NCBI GenBank assembly: GCA_964475735.1
Contig: CAYYYI010000006.1
Span: 1-47,241, forward strand
Direction: 5' to 3'
Origin: UCB2 sp964475735
GTDB lineage: Bacteria; Chloroflexota; Dehalococcoidia; Tepidiformales; Tepidiformaceae
Length of the DNA: 47,241 nt
Positions within the stretch are counted from its first letter, which is position 1. Every line of letters starts with the position of its first letter. The notes beneath the pieces were generated by a model that saw only the letters and a program-made list of their open reading frames with translations, made no database searches and was not told the origin of the DNA. The translations under genes were made by a program, and so were the position numbers. Shown here piece after piece: positions 32,156 through 41,316 of the stretch.

Positions 32156-33265
32156 TTAGAGGAACGGATTGGGCGCGGCGGGCAGGCCGAACGTCTCGGC
32201 GACGGGACCGCGGACGAGCGTGCCCTGCCAGGTGCTGAGCGACTGCGCGAGGGCGAGATCGGCCCGGAGGGCTCCTTCGAGGCCGCTGTTAGCGATGGCC
32301 TCCACGTAGGGGAGGGTGGCGCTCGTGAGGGCCTGGGTGCTGGTCTGAGGCACGGCGCCGGGCATGTTGCTGACGCAGTAGTGCACGACCCCTTCCTCGA
32401 CGTAGATGGGATCGCTGTGGGTGGTGAGGCGGCTGGTCTCGGCGGCCCCGCCCTGGTCGATGGAGACGTCGACGATGACCGCCCCGGGCCCCATGGACCG
32501 GACCATGGCCCGCGAAAGAACTTTGGGGGCGGCGGCGCCGGGAACGAGCACGCCGAGGATGGCGAGATCGGCCCCGGCAATCTCATCGGCGACGGCGCCC
32601 GGGGTGGAGACGCGCGTGGCGATGAGGCCGCCGAACGACTCCTGCAGGAAGCCCAGGCGAGCGAGGTCGCGCGACATGACGGTGACGCGCGCACCCAGGG
32701 CGGTGAGCACGCGCGCGGCCGCCGTCCCAACGGTGCCCGAGCCGATGACGACCGCGCGTCCCGGGGGAACGCCCGCGATTCCGCCGAGCAGCTTGCCCCG
32801 GCCGGGGCCAGGGTGCTTCAGAAGCTGGGCGCCGATCTCGGCCGCCATGCGGCCGGCAACTTGCGACATGGGCGCCAGCAGCGGCAGGGCGCCATCAGGC
32901 CTGCGGACAAGCTCGTAGGCAAGCGAGGGGCAGCCCGATTCGAGCAGCCGCTCCGTCAGCGGCCTATCGGCTGCGAGGTGAAGGTAGGTGAAGAGCGCGC
33001 AGCCCGGGCGGAGGAAGCCGTACTCGCCCGGCAGCGGTTCCTTGACCTTGACGACCAGATCGCAGGTCCCCCAGACCTCCGCGGAACTGGCGGCGACGGT
33101 CGCGCCGGCCGCGCGATACGCCTCATCTGAGTGTCCGGCGCCCTCACCGGCGCCTCCTTCGACAACGACTTCGTGGCCTGTGCCGGCCAGCGCGAGGGCG
33201 CCTTCGGGGGTAAGCCCCACGCGGAACTCGCCATCCTTCATCTCACGCACCGTTCCGACACGCAT
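32156..33265 (-). CDS. ald: alanine dehydrogenase
   Basis: The 369-aa enzyme interconverts alanine and pyruvate with NAD. The N-terminus RVGTVREMKDGEFRVGLTPEG includes the substrate Arg; VKVKEPLPGEY carries Lys near residue 72. AFTYLHLAAD-type CALFTYLHLAADRPL contains the catalytic His near 94. The Rossmann motif VVIGSGTVGTAAARVLTALGA is near 170, and VDVSIDQGG near 265 carries the second catalytic Asp. ATG 33265 has AAGGAG upstream and gives the expected length. It diverges from the metalloprotease gene at 33446. Confidence 0.95.
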   Translation of the reverse strand: MRVGTVREMKDGEFRVGLTPEGALALAGTGHEVVVEGGAGEGAGHSDEAYRAAGATVAASSAEVWGTCDLVVKVKEPLPGEYGFLRPGCALFTYLHLAADRPLTERLLESGCPSLAYELVRRPDGALPLLAPMSQVAGRMAAEIGAQLLKHPGPGRGKLLGGIAGVPPGRAVVIGSGTVGTAAARVLTALGARVTVMSRDLARLGFLQESFGGLIATRVSTPGAVADEIAGADLAILGVLVPGAAAPKVLSRAMVRSMGPGAVIVDVSIDQGGAAETSRLTTHSDPIYVEEGVVHYCVSNMPGAVPQTSTQALTSATLPYVEAIANSGLEGALRADLALAQSLSTWQGTLVRGPVAETFGLPAAPNPFL

Positions 33266-33338
33266 GGCACGCTCCTTCCCGGCAATTGTCCGTCGAGGGT
33301 GGTTCCACCGGTATTTAACCCCATCGCAGCCCCACGTG

Positions 33339-33372
33339 CGCAAACAGCCGCTATTGGAAGGGCGTGTTTGCG
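33339..33372. promoter_or_regulatory. inverted repeat in the ald/metalloprotease divergent promoter
   Basis: CGCAAACA (33339-33346) and TGTTTGCG (33365-33372) form perfect 8-bp arms 18 bp apart. It could be an operator controlling one or both divergent genes. Confidence 0.4.
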
Positions 33373-33445
33373 TCGACGCTAATTGCAGAATGGTTTGCCG
33401 CGCGCGCCGCCCGGGCGACGCCGCTGGCCGGAGGGTGTCGTACCG

Positions 33446-34879
33446 GTGACGACCATGAGGAAGAAGCAGGGAGGGCGTGTCCCCCGGGTAGCGTTGGCGC
33501 TCGCGGCGCTCGCGCTCCTGGTGTGGGGCGCGGCTGTGGTTGCCATGGCCGGCGGCGGGGGCGAAGCGCGGGCTGAGGGCCAGATCGAATTCGTAGATGA
33601 GCACCTCGTGATCGCAGTGGAGTGGAACGGCGAGTGGTACTACGTGCAGTTCCAGATGCTGATCAAGAACGACGGGCCGGCTGCCCTTGCTGCGGCAGTG
33701 GCGGCGGCCAGGGCCGACTTCATCGGGCGCTTCCCCGGCGCAGTGGAGGTTGTCGAAAGCGAGGTCTCGGCGCAGTACGTGCTGAACGGATACTGGTGGG
33801 CCGAGCGCACCGCGAGCTGGGGCTACAACCCCGCAGGCAAGCCAGAAACGCTGAGCGGCGACCAGCAGGCAGCCGGATCCGGCGCGAGCGCCTGGAACAC
33901 GACCGGCGCGAACTTCGCCTTTGCCGGTGGGGGCGGCTCCGGGAACGGCACGGGCGCGTGCGGTGGGGGGCTCGACGGCGCAAACACGGCCGGCTGGGCG
34001 CCTCAGAGCGGCTCAGTGTTGGCGGTGACCTGCACCTGGTTCAACCAGAGCGGCAACCCGAAACCGGCAATCGAGTTCGACATGCAGTTCGACCCGGAAT
34101 GGAACTGGACGACGGGATCGCCGGTGCAGGTGGACTTCGCGAGCGTGGCCGCACACGAATTCGGACACGCACTGGGGTTGGGCCATTCGGCGAGCGGCTC
34201 AGCGGTGATGTACGCGAGCTACTCGCAGGGGAGCATCAAGCAGTCTCCCACAGGCGATGACGTGGCGGGCATTCTCGCGATCTATGGCCCGGTTGGCGGA
34301 GAGCCGACCCCCACCAGTACACCTACAAACACACCCACTGCCACCCCGAGCGGAACACCAGGCGGCACCCCGAGCGCCACGCCCAGCGGGACCCCAAGCG
34401 GCACCCCAAGCGCCACACCCAGCGGGACGCCGAGCGCCACCGCAACGCCCACGAAGACTCCGACGAAGACACCGACTCCCACGAGCACCATCCCGGGCGG
34501 GTCGACGCCACCTGGTGGGTCACCGCCAACCTGGCCGCCAACTTCGCCGCCGGCATCGACGCCAACGCCTCCGCTCCCACCCACGGCCACGAAGACCGCA
34601 ACGCCGTCGCCAACCCCGACCGGGACGCCGAAGCCAATCCTTCCGCTGCTACCGGGCGCAAACCTGATGGCCTGGCCGGGCGCCGATGCTCCGCCAGCGG
34701 TCGCGCTTGCCGGCCAGGCAGGAATCCAGGCGGTGTACAGCTACAACCCGGCGACGAAGGCATGGTCGCGATACATCCCTTCCACCCCGGCGTTCGTAAA
34801 CAACCTTGCCGTGCTCAAGCAGGGACAAGCCTACTGGTTCATTTCGAGCTCGGCCCTGCAGATTCCGTACGTCCCCTGA
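33446..34879 (+). CDS. secreted matrixin-type zinc metalloprotease with GWN domain
   Basis: The 477-aa protein has a signal anchor (VALALAALALLVWGAAVVAM), then a metzincin/matrixin catalytic domain with HEFGHALGLGHS (zinc ligands His237, His241, His247, Glu238 catalytic) and the Met-turn SAVMY. A Thr/Pro/Ser-rich stalk (about residues 290-395) leads to a C-terminal GWN domain (LLPGANLMAWPG, VYSYNPATKAWSRYIPSTPAFVNN, AYWFIS). The start is GTG 33446 with GGAGGG at 33430; ATG 33455 is the alternative. A second matrixin gene follows, and an intervening hairpin ends the transcript. Confidence 0.87.
   Translation: MTTMRKKQGGRVPRVALALAALALLVWGAAVVAMAGGGGEARAEGQIEFVDEHLVIAVEWNGEWYYVQFQMLIKNDGPAALAAAVAAARADFIGRFPGAVEVVESEVSAQYVLNGYWWAERTASWGYNPAGKPETLSGDQQAAGSGASAWNTTGANFAFAGGGGSGNGTGACGGGLDGANTAGWAPQSGSVLAVTCTWFNQSGNPKPAIEFDMQFDPEWNWTTGSPVQVDFASVAAHEFGHALGLGHSASGSAVMYASYSQGSIKQSPTGDDVAGILAIYGPVGGEPTPTSTPTNTPTATPSGTPGGTPSATPSGTPSGTPSATPSGTPSATATPTKTPTKTPTPTSTIPGGSTPPGGSPPTWPPTSPPASTPTPPLPPTATKTATPSPTPTGTPKPILPLLPGANLMAWPGADAPPAVALAGQAGIQAVYSYNPATKAWSRYIPSTPAFVNNLAVLKQGQAYWFISSSALQIPYVP
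34640..34876 (+). other. GWN-type C-terminal domain, copy 3
   Basis: The last 79 residues of the 477-aa metalloprotease share the block order of the other copies; here GWN is replaced by GAN. Confidence 0.6.
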
Positions 34880-34924
34880 CGGGGCGGGACGGGCTCGCGC
34901 CGATGATTGAGACGCCTCTCCAGT

Positions 34925-34957
34925 CGCTGAAGGCCACCCGGCGGGTGGCCTTCAGCG
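34925..34957 (+). terminator. intrinsic-type terminator hairpin
   Basis: CGCTGAAGGCCACCC and GGGTGGCCTTCAGCG form a perfect 15-bp stem with a 3-nt loop, followed by TGTCT, between the two metalloprotease genes. Confidence 0.65.
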
Positions 34958-34994
34958 TGTCTGGGCGGGGCGGGGAGATGGTGCGGCCGGTATC

Positions 34995-36116
34995 ATGCAG
35001 TATCGTTTGAACTACCCGCCAATGCGCCGAATGCTCGTTGCGCTCGCTGTTGTTGCGCTGGCCCTGCCGGCGTGGGTCGCGCTTGCGCCGGGAAAGGGGC
35101 AAGCCTCCGGCAGCATCGCCGCACTCGAGTTCCGCGTTATCACCGCGGAGGGGCGCGTCCTGAACCTTCACTTCTCCGTGCGGGCGGTGAACGAAGCGGA
35201 AGCGCAGGCGGCCGCCGCAGTGGCGCTTCGCTCAATCCTGCCGGGGGCGGAGCTGCTGGCCAGCGGGGAGGGAAGCGTGGCGGCCCAGCATGCACCCTGG
35301 GGCTGGCCCTGGGCCGCGAGCGAGATGCCGGTGAAGGTCTCCTACAATCCGGAGGGGCCGGCTCCGGGTGTGGGCCCCGACGCGATCGTTGGCGCGCTGC
35401 AAACGTGGAGCGACGCCCCGGGATCGTCGTTCGCGTTCCAGTACGCCGGGTTCACCGACAGGGCCTCTTCGCTGCATCTGACCAGCCGGCCCGATGGCGA
35501 GAACACCATTGCCTGGATACGGATGGACTGCTCGCTCGGCTGCGTGCTCGGGGTGACGGCGAGGGACGAGCTGGTGCACGAGGCGGACATCGCGCTGAAC
35601 AGCAACCCCCAGGCCGGACTGGGCGACGGCACAGGGGGCATGGTGGACGCGCACTCGGTCACGCTGCACGAGCTGGGCCATGTGGCGGGGCTGGAGCACA
35701 GCTGCCCGGACATCCTCCGTTGCACGAAGGCGGAGGAAGAGGCAGTGATGTACTACCGCTACGGGGGGAAGAAGCGAACCCTGCGCGACGACGATGTCGC
35801 CGGGATCGCCGCGCGCTACCCGCAGGGCGCGAAACCCACTCCCACGCCACCGGTACTGCCCGAAGCGCCTGCGCCGCCGGTGGAAATCACCGTCGCCCTG
35901 GGGCCGGGGTGGAACCTGGTGACGCTGCCCGCCGGGCCGGTTGGCTCGTTCATGGACCGGCTGCCGTGCGGCGCCGCAGTGTATGGCTGGGCGAAGGATG
36001 GATGGGCTGTTTGGGTGCGGGGCGCATCTCCGCTGTTGAGGCCGACTTCGGCCGGGCAGGGGGGCATGGGGTACTGGGTATTCGCTGACGGCGCCTGCTC
36101 GGCGACGTTCCGGTAG
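34995..36116 (+). CDS. second secreted matrixin-type metalloprotease with GWN domain
   Basis: The 373-aa protein has a signal peptide (MLVALAVVALALPAWVALAPG) and a matrixin-like domain with HELGHVAGLEHS (His225, Glu226, His229, third His at 235) and the Met-turn AVMYY. A disulfide-rich insertion (CPDILRC) sits between the zinc site and Met-turn. A short Pro linker leads to a C-terminal GWN domain (LGPGWNLVTLPAG...YWVFADG). The start is ATG 34995; ATG 35022 is possible. It is convergent with the MGMT gene and only 6 bp separate their stops. Confidence 0.85.
   Translation: MQYRLNYPPMRRMLVALAVVALALPAWVALAPGKGQASGSIAALEFRVITAEGRVLNLHFSVRAVNEAEAQAAAAVALRSILPGAELLASGEGSVAAQHAPWGWPWAASEMPVKVSYNPEGPAPGVGPDAIVGALQTWSDAPGSSFAFQYAGFTDRASSLHLTSRPDGENTIAWIRMDCSLGCVLGVTARDELVHEADIALNSNPQAGLGDGTGGMVDAHSVTLHELGHVAGLEHSCPDILRCTKAEEEAVMYYRYGGKKRTLRDDDVAGIAARYPQGAKPTPTPPVLPEAPAPPVEITVALGPGWNLVTLPAGPVGSFMDRLPCGAAVYGWAKDGWAVWVRGASPLLRPTSAGQGGMGYWVFADGACSATFR
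35892..36113 (+). other. GWN-type C-terminal domain, copy 4
   Basis: The final 74 residues share GWNLV, VYGWAKDGW and GYWVF with other copies; the PGGPxF block is degenerate (ASPLLRPT). Confidence 0.6.
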
Positions 36117-36122
36117 CGGGAA

Positions 36123-36650
36123 TCACATCAGGCGCTGCGGCAGGGCGCCTTCCAGTTCGAGCAACGCCTGTTTCATGACCAATCCGCCCCCAAACCCGTG
36201 GAGCGTACCGTCGCTGGCCACGAGCCGGTGGCAGGGGAGCCAGAGGGGCACGGGGTTCGCTCCCGCGGCGGCGCCGACGGCCCGCGCGGCGCCGGGGTGC
36301 CCCAGGCGGCGGGCGAGCCAGCCGTAGCTGCGCGTTTCGCCGCGAGGGATTTCGCGCAGGGCCAGCCAGGCTGCGCGCTGGAAACCGCTGCACGGGGGCA
36401 GGTCGACGGGGTAGTCGTCAAGGCTGACCGGCTGGCCGGCAGCGTATGCCTGGAGCAGAGACACAATTTCGGGCGCGCGGGGATCATCCGCCGATTCGGC
36501 GCCAAAGGCGCGCAGTTCGCCCAAGGCGGCCTCGGGCGTGCGGTGGAAGAGCGTCGCGTGGCGGATGCCCGCCGGGGAGAGCGCTACGCCGGCCGCGCCG
36601 AGCGCGGTTTCGGCCACCACTGCTACGAGAGGAGACGCGGTGCGCACCAT
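36123..36650 (-). CDS. ogt: methylated-DNA-protein cysteine methyltransferase (MGMT/Ogt)
   Basis: The 175-aa DNA repair protein removes alkyl groups from O6-guanine by suicide transfer to Cys140 in PLWLPCHRLVA. GFQRAAWLALREIPRGETRSYGWLA and LHGFGGGLVMKQALLELEG are the usual helix-turn-helix and C-terminal motifs. The sequence before residue 75 is short and Ala-rich. ATG 36650 lies 1 nt after the TgpA-like stop (TGATATG), so it is cotranscribed as the last gene of the MoxR operon, an unexpected neighbour. The 45 residues of open frame upstream are antisense to nothing and were not used. Confidence 0.92.
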   Translation of the reverse strand: MVRTASPLVAVVAETALGAAGVALSPAGIRHATLFHRTPEAALGELRAFGAESADDPRAPEIVSLLQAYAAGQPVSLDDYPVDLPPCSGFQRAAWLALREIPRGETRSYGWLARRLGHPGAARAVGAAAGANPVPLWLPCHRLVASDGTLHGFGGGLVMKQALLELEGALPQRLM

Positions 36651-36651
36651 A

Positions 36652-38937
36652 TCAGCGCTTCTTCGGCGGGTCGTAGCGGCCGTAGCGGAGGACGCGTTTG
36701 AGCAGCGTATTCCGGAGGCGGGCGTAGGCGGTGCGCGCCTCGTCTTCCGGGGGCTTCTTCCCGGGGCGTGCGTAACGCGCGGCCTCATAGGCGCTCGCCA
36801 GCGTGCTGGCGTTCTCCTCCTCGCGAACTCTCTCGCCGACGCGGCGCGACCATTCGCGGGGCGTCTCGGTGCGGGGGCCGGAAAGGCCCGCCCAACCGGC
36901 GAGGCGGTGCGCCTGGGCCCAAAGGCGAACCGGCCCTTCGAGCCCGCGAAGCCCCCAGTTCCAGGCGATGCGCGCCGAGAGGGCCGTCAGCGCGACGACG
37001 GCGAGGATGACGGCCAGCCCCCAGAGGAGGAACCACGGCGGGTCGCTCGACTGCACGGGCGGCTCGTTGAGGGCGTTTGTGACGTCGTCGGGGATCGGAT
37101 TCACAAAGTCGTCTTCGAATGGGAAGAGGTCTTCGAGCGATGGAATCTCAATCGTGTCATCGCCGGAGGCGCCGGTCCCGATGCCGCCGGCGCCTCCCGC
37201 GGGGCGGTCCTGGGTGGGGTTGAAGTTCACCCAGCCGTAGCCCGGGAAGAAGACCTCGACCCACGTGTAGGCGTCGTTCTTGCGGACGGTGTACCTGGTT
37301 TCGACGACTTCGCCGGGGTCGAGCGCGAAGCCGACGGCGATGCGGGCCGGCACGCCGAGGGTGCGGAGCATCACCGCCATGGCGGAGGCCTGGTAGTCGA
37401 AGTAACCGGCCTTGAGGTCGAACAGGAAGTAATCCACTGCATCGCGCTTTGGCGGAGTGGCGGGGACACCGGTGTTGAAGGGGAATGTGCGAAGGTAGCC
37501 TTCAATGGCGGTGGCGATGTCGTACGGGGTTCCGGCGTCCCCGGCCACGCGGCGCGCTTCGTCCGCCACCCGCGTGGGCAGGTCGTCCGGGAGTTGCAGG
37601 TAGCGATCGGTGACCCAGGCGGGGTAGTCAGCGCCGGCCGCGCGCAGCTCCGCGGCGGAGGCCGAGCTTTCGGAGCCGATGGCGTTGTAAGTATCGCCGT
37701 CCTGGAGGCCGCGACGGCTACGCATGCGTTCGATGTCGCCCTCGGCGCTCCTCGGCGTGTCGACGTAGCTGTCGACGTTGGTGCCCACCGGTGTCCCGGC
37801 AGTGAGGATGGTGTTCGATTCGTCGCGCACGGTGACGTTGAGGATAGTGACGGAGCGGAGCTTGTAGACGGCGTCCTGGGGGATCTCGGCAATGTCGCTG
37901 CCATCGACGCGCTTCGAAAGGCGGCCGGTCGACTTCCAGCCGGCGCCGGTGTATTCGTCGTAGCTGGTGGCGCGAATGAGACCGGCCTGGGGGCTGTTAA
38001 CCTCGAACAGCACGCGCGTTCCGAGCTTCACATTGCCCTTGATGGGGAGCGTGGAGCCGAAGCTGTGCAGGGGCGCGCCGCGGCCCGAGTTGACGTTGTG
38101 GAAGAGGCGGACGAGGTCCTCGGTGCGGCTGTCGAGGGGATCGGAAAACGTGCTGAGCACGCGGTCGACGGTGCCCTGGCGGACGCCCAGCGGCGCCACC
38201 CAGGCGGCCACGATGAGCACAACGGCTGCGACGAGCGTCATCTGGAGCGCGTTCAGGCTCATGAAGTCGGGGTAGTCGACCTGTTCGCGGCGCCAGCGGG
38301 CCTGGCTTTTCTGGAGATAGGTCCGGGCGACGAGCACGATGGCGCCGAAAACGAACACCACCACCGCCCCCCCGGGCTCTCCTTTCTGGAGGCTGACATT
38401 GGCGAACAGCACAACCCCCCCGGGGATCACGGCGAGCCAGGCATTTCGCCAGCGGTAGACAGACCAGGAAGCGAGATAGGAGGTCAGGAACGTGGCCGAG
38501 TGAACCAGGGTGACGAAGGGGAGGTTGTCGTTGCTGATGTCTCCCGAGCGGACAACGTGGTACCACTCGACCATGCGGAAGCGGAAGTCGGCGATGCGGT
38601 CCTGCACGGAGACGCCGTCGGCGTAGGACTGGACAACGAGCAGCACCAGGAGGGAGCCGATGGCCAGCGATATCGGGTGGAGGATGGCCGCATGGAGGCG
38701 AATCCGCGCGGCGAAGAGGCCAATGAGCAGCCCGCCGAGGGCCGTGGGGACGACCGGGGGCATGCCAGATACCCAGTGGGCCTGCTGGATGGACACGGCC
38801 ACGCTGACGAAGACGACAACAGCGGCCGCGAAGGTGAGGAGGTCCTCCCAGTTCATGGCGGCAGGAGGAGGGCCGACCTGGCGCAGGTTCGCCCCCTGCC
38901 CCGCCGGGCGTCGCAGGGGCAGGTTCAGCTCGGCCAC
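36652..38937 (-). CDS. TgpA-like membrane protein with degenerate transglutaminase domain
   Basis: The 761-aa protein has about seven membrane helices (residues ~35-250), a periplasmic/extracellular part with a transglutaminase-like core (~500-580), a C-terminal membrane helix (~620-645) and a DUF4129-like tail with AYARLRNTLLKRVLR. The expected catalytic Cys, His and Asp are replaced by Phe513 (GYFDYQASAM), Tyr557 (NDAYTWVEVFF) and Asn573 (NFNPT). The domain is thus probably inactive. The start is GTG 38937, which has GAAGGAG 8 nt upstream; it overlaps DUF58 by 13 bp. It is the third gene of the MoxR/DUF58/TgpA operon. Confidence 0.88.
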   Translation of the reverse strand: MAELNLPLRRPAGQGANLRQVGPPPAAMNWEDLLTFAAAVVVFVSVAVSIQQAHWVSGMPPVVPTALGGLLIGLFAARIRLHAAILHPISLAIGSLLVLLVVQSYADGVSVQDRIADFRFRMVEWYHVVRSGDISNDNLPFVTLVHSATFLTSYLASWSVYRWRNAWLAVIPGGVVLFANVSLQKGEPGGAVVVFVFGAIVLVARTYLQKSQARWRREQVDYPDFMSLNALQMTLVAAVVLIVAAWVAPLGVRQGTVDRVLSTFSDPLDSRTEDLVRLFHNVNSGRGAPLHSFGSTLPIKGNVKLGTRVLFEVNSPQAGLIRATSYDEYTGAGWKSTGRLSKRVDGSDIAEIPQDAVYKLRSVTILNVTVRDESNTILTAGTPVGTNVDSYVDTPRSAEGDIERMRSRRGLQDGDTYNAIGSESSASAAELRAAGADYPAWVTDRYLQLPDDLPTRVADEARRVAGDAGTPYDIATAIEGYLRTFPFNTGVPATPPKRDAVDYFLFDLKAGYFDYQASAMAVMLRTLGVPARIAVGFALDPGEVVETRYTVRKNDAYTWVEVFFPGYGWVNFNPTQDRPAGGAGGIGTGASGDDTIEIPSLEDLFPFEDDFVNPIPDDVTNALNEPPVQSSDPPWFLLWGLAVILAVVALTALSARIAWNWGLRGLEGPVRLWAQAHRLAGWAGLSGPRTETPREWSRRVGERVREEENASTLASAYEAARYARPGKKPPEDEARTAYARLRNTLLKRVLRYGRYDPPKKR

Positions 38938-40181
38938 TTCGACACTCCTTCGGGGGCCTGCGAAGGGCTGAGCGCCAGGCTCAGGTCGTCGCCGTTGCGC
39001 ACCACGTAGGTCAGGATATCGGCTGCGGTAAGCGCGCCATAGATCATCAAGGGCGCCTGGCTGCCGCCGAAGGAGCTCGGGTCGACGAGCACCACCGCGG
39101 CCTTCACGCCTCGCTGCGTGAGGGAGAGGAGGCTGCTCAGCCAGAGGTCATCGGTGGAGGCTGTGACCAGGACGACGGTGGTATGGCGGCCGAAGCGGCG
39201 CTGCTCCTCCACGAGGATGTTGCCAACGGGGGCCTCGCCGACGGCACGCACAGTGGCAAGCGTTTCGAGGATGCGAGTTAGCTGCTGCGTGCCGCGCTCG
39301 GCTTCGACAACCTGCAAATCGCGGCCGAAGGTGATGAGCCCTACGGAGCGGTTCTGGATGAGGAAGTGGCGCGCGATGCTGGCGGCAACGCGTACGCCGT
39401 ATTCCTCGGTCGAGGCGTCGCCGGCGCCGGCGTTGACGCGCTTCTCCATGTCGAGGATGACCCAGATGTCGCTGGCGGGGTCAAGCTCGAAGGTCTTCAC
39501 CATGAGATGGCCGGTACGCACCGTGCTTGGCCAGTGGATGCGGTTGAAAGCGTCGCCCGGGGCGTAGTCGCGGATGCCGGAGGCGTTGGGAGTGACGTAG
39601 TGCGTGCGGCGGCGAAAGCGGCCTTCGCCGGGGAGGTTGGCCGGGGGCGCGTGGAAGTGGGGCAGATCAAACACGGGGGGATAGACAAGGATTTGCCCCT
39701 GCCCGCCAAAGAACTTCCGGCGCCGGAAGAGGCCGAACGGGTCGGTGCCAACGGCGCGGACGGGCCCCCAATCGTAGAGGCCGCGGCGGACCAGGCGGGT
39801 ATCGACCAGCCAGCTACGCGAGCCCCGGGCCGGCACGACCACCACGCGACGGGAGTGGTGGCCCGGCATGTCGCTGGGGTCGTCGATTTCGAGCCAGAGG
39901 CGGGGGAGCAGGCTGCGGTTGTAGACCTCGATGACTTCCTGCGCTTCCTGGCCGACCTGGGCGCGGCCTGTTCGCCGCTGGGCGGTGACTTCGAGACCGC
40001 GCGTGCTCGACCAGGCGACAAACCAGGAGAGCGGGATGATGAGCCCAACCACCCAGGCCAGCCGGAAGAGGAGCTCGAAACCCGTCCCGAAGGCGAGGAA
40101 GAGCGCGCCCAGCAGGATGACGATGACCAGCAGGAGCGTCCTGTGGTCGCGGTCGAGTGCCTTCCGGACGAGCCGTCGCAT
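38925..40181 (-). CDS. DUF58 domain membrane protein (VWA-like)
   Basis: The 418-aa protein has two N-terminal hydrophobic helices (residues ~15-55), then a beta-rich segment and the DUF58 signature GIRDYAPGDAFNRIHWPSTVRTG near residue 200, followed by a von Willebrand A-like fold (DIWVILDMEKR). DUF58 proteins typically accompany MoxR ATPases. ATG 40181 lies 9 bp after the MoxR stop. It is membrane-anchored with the VWA-like part probably cytoplasmic. The role of these modules is poorly defined; chaperone-like assembly of envelope complexes is proposed. Confidence 0.92.
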   Translation of the reverse strand: MRRLVRKALDRDHRTLLLVIVILLGALFLAFGTGFELLFRLAWVVGLIIPLSWFVAWSSTRGLEVTAQRRTGRAQVGQEAQEVIEVYNRSLLPRLWLEIDDPSDMPGHHSRRVVVVPARGSRSWLVDTRLVRRGLYDWGPVRAVGTDPFGLFRRRKFFGGQGQILVYPPVFDLPHFHAPPANLPGEGRFRRRTHYVTPNASGIRDYAPGDAFNRIHWPSTVRTGHLMVKTFELDPASDIWVILDMEKRVNAGAGDASTEEYGVRVAASIARHFLIQNRSVGLITFGRDLQVVEAERGTQQLTRILETLATVRAVGEAPVGNILVEEQRRFGRHTTVVLVTASTDDLWLSSLLSLTQRGVKAAVVLVDPSSFGGSQAPLMIYGALTAADILTYVVRNGDDLSLALSPSQAPEGVSKWPS

Positions 40182-40190
40182 GGCGCGGCT

Positions 40191-41141
<951 letters not shown>

Positions 41142-41206
41142 GAAACGTCAACTCCCCGCTTGATGGCGCGCAGCGGCTGCGCACGCCTTGCCCTGAGTCC
41201 GCAAAG

Positions 41207-41227
41207 GGCGGGCCAGGAGGGCCCGCC
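41207..41227 (-). other. leader hairpin upstream of the MoxR gene
   Basis: GGCGGGCC and GGCCCGCC form an 8-bp stem with a 5-nt loop inside the predicted MoxR 5' leader. It may also help end the LCP transcript, which runs in the same direction. Confidence 0.45.
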
Positions 41228-41239
41228 GTGGCTACATGG

Positions 41240-41248
41240 ATTATATCA
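41240..41248 (-). promoter_or_regulatory. extended -10 promoter for the MoxR operon
   Basis: On the minus strand TGATATAAT is a perfect extended -10 (TGnTATAAT). No good -35 is present, as is usual for extended -10 promoters. The predicted start near 41233 gives a ~92-nt leader. Confidence 0.6.
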
Positions 41249-41316
41249 ACCGATGAGATGGCTCTGGTTAAGGGAAGGGTGCTTCGCCCGTGACCATTGG
41301 AGGCATCAGACCGCGT

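Noticed and set aside
36538..39009. 823-codon plus-strand open frame opposite the TgpA-like gene
   Set aside because: It is a G+C-driven shadow: His/Arg/Gly-rich translation with no domain, whereas the minus-strand frame has membrane helices and family motifs.
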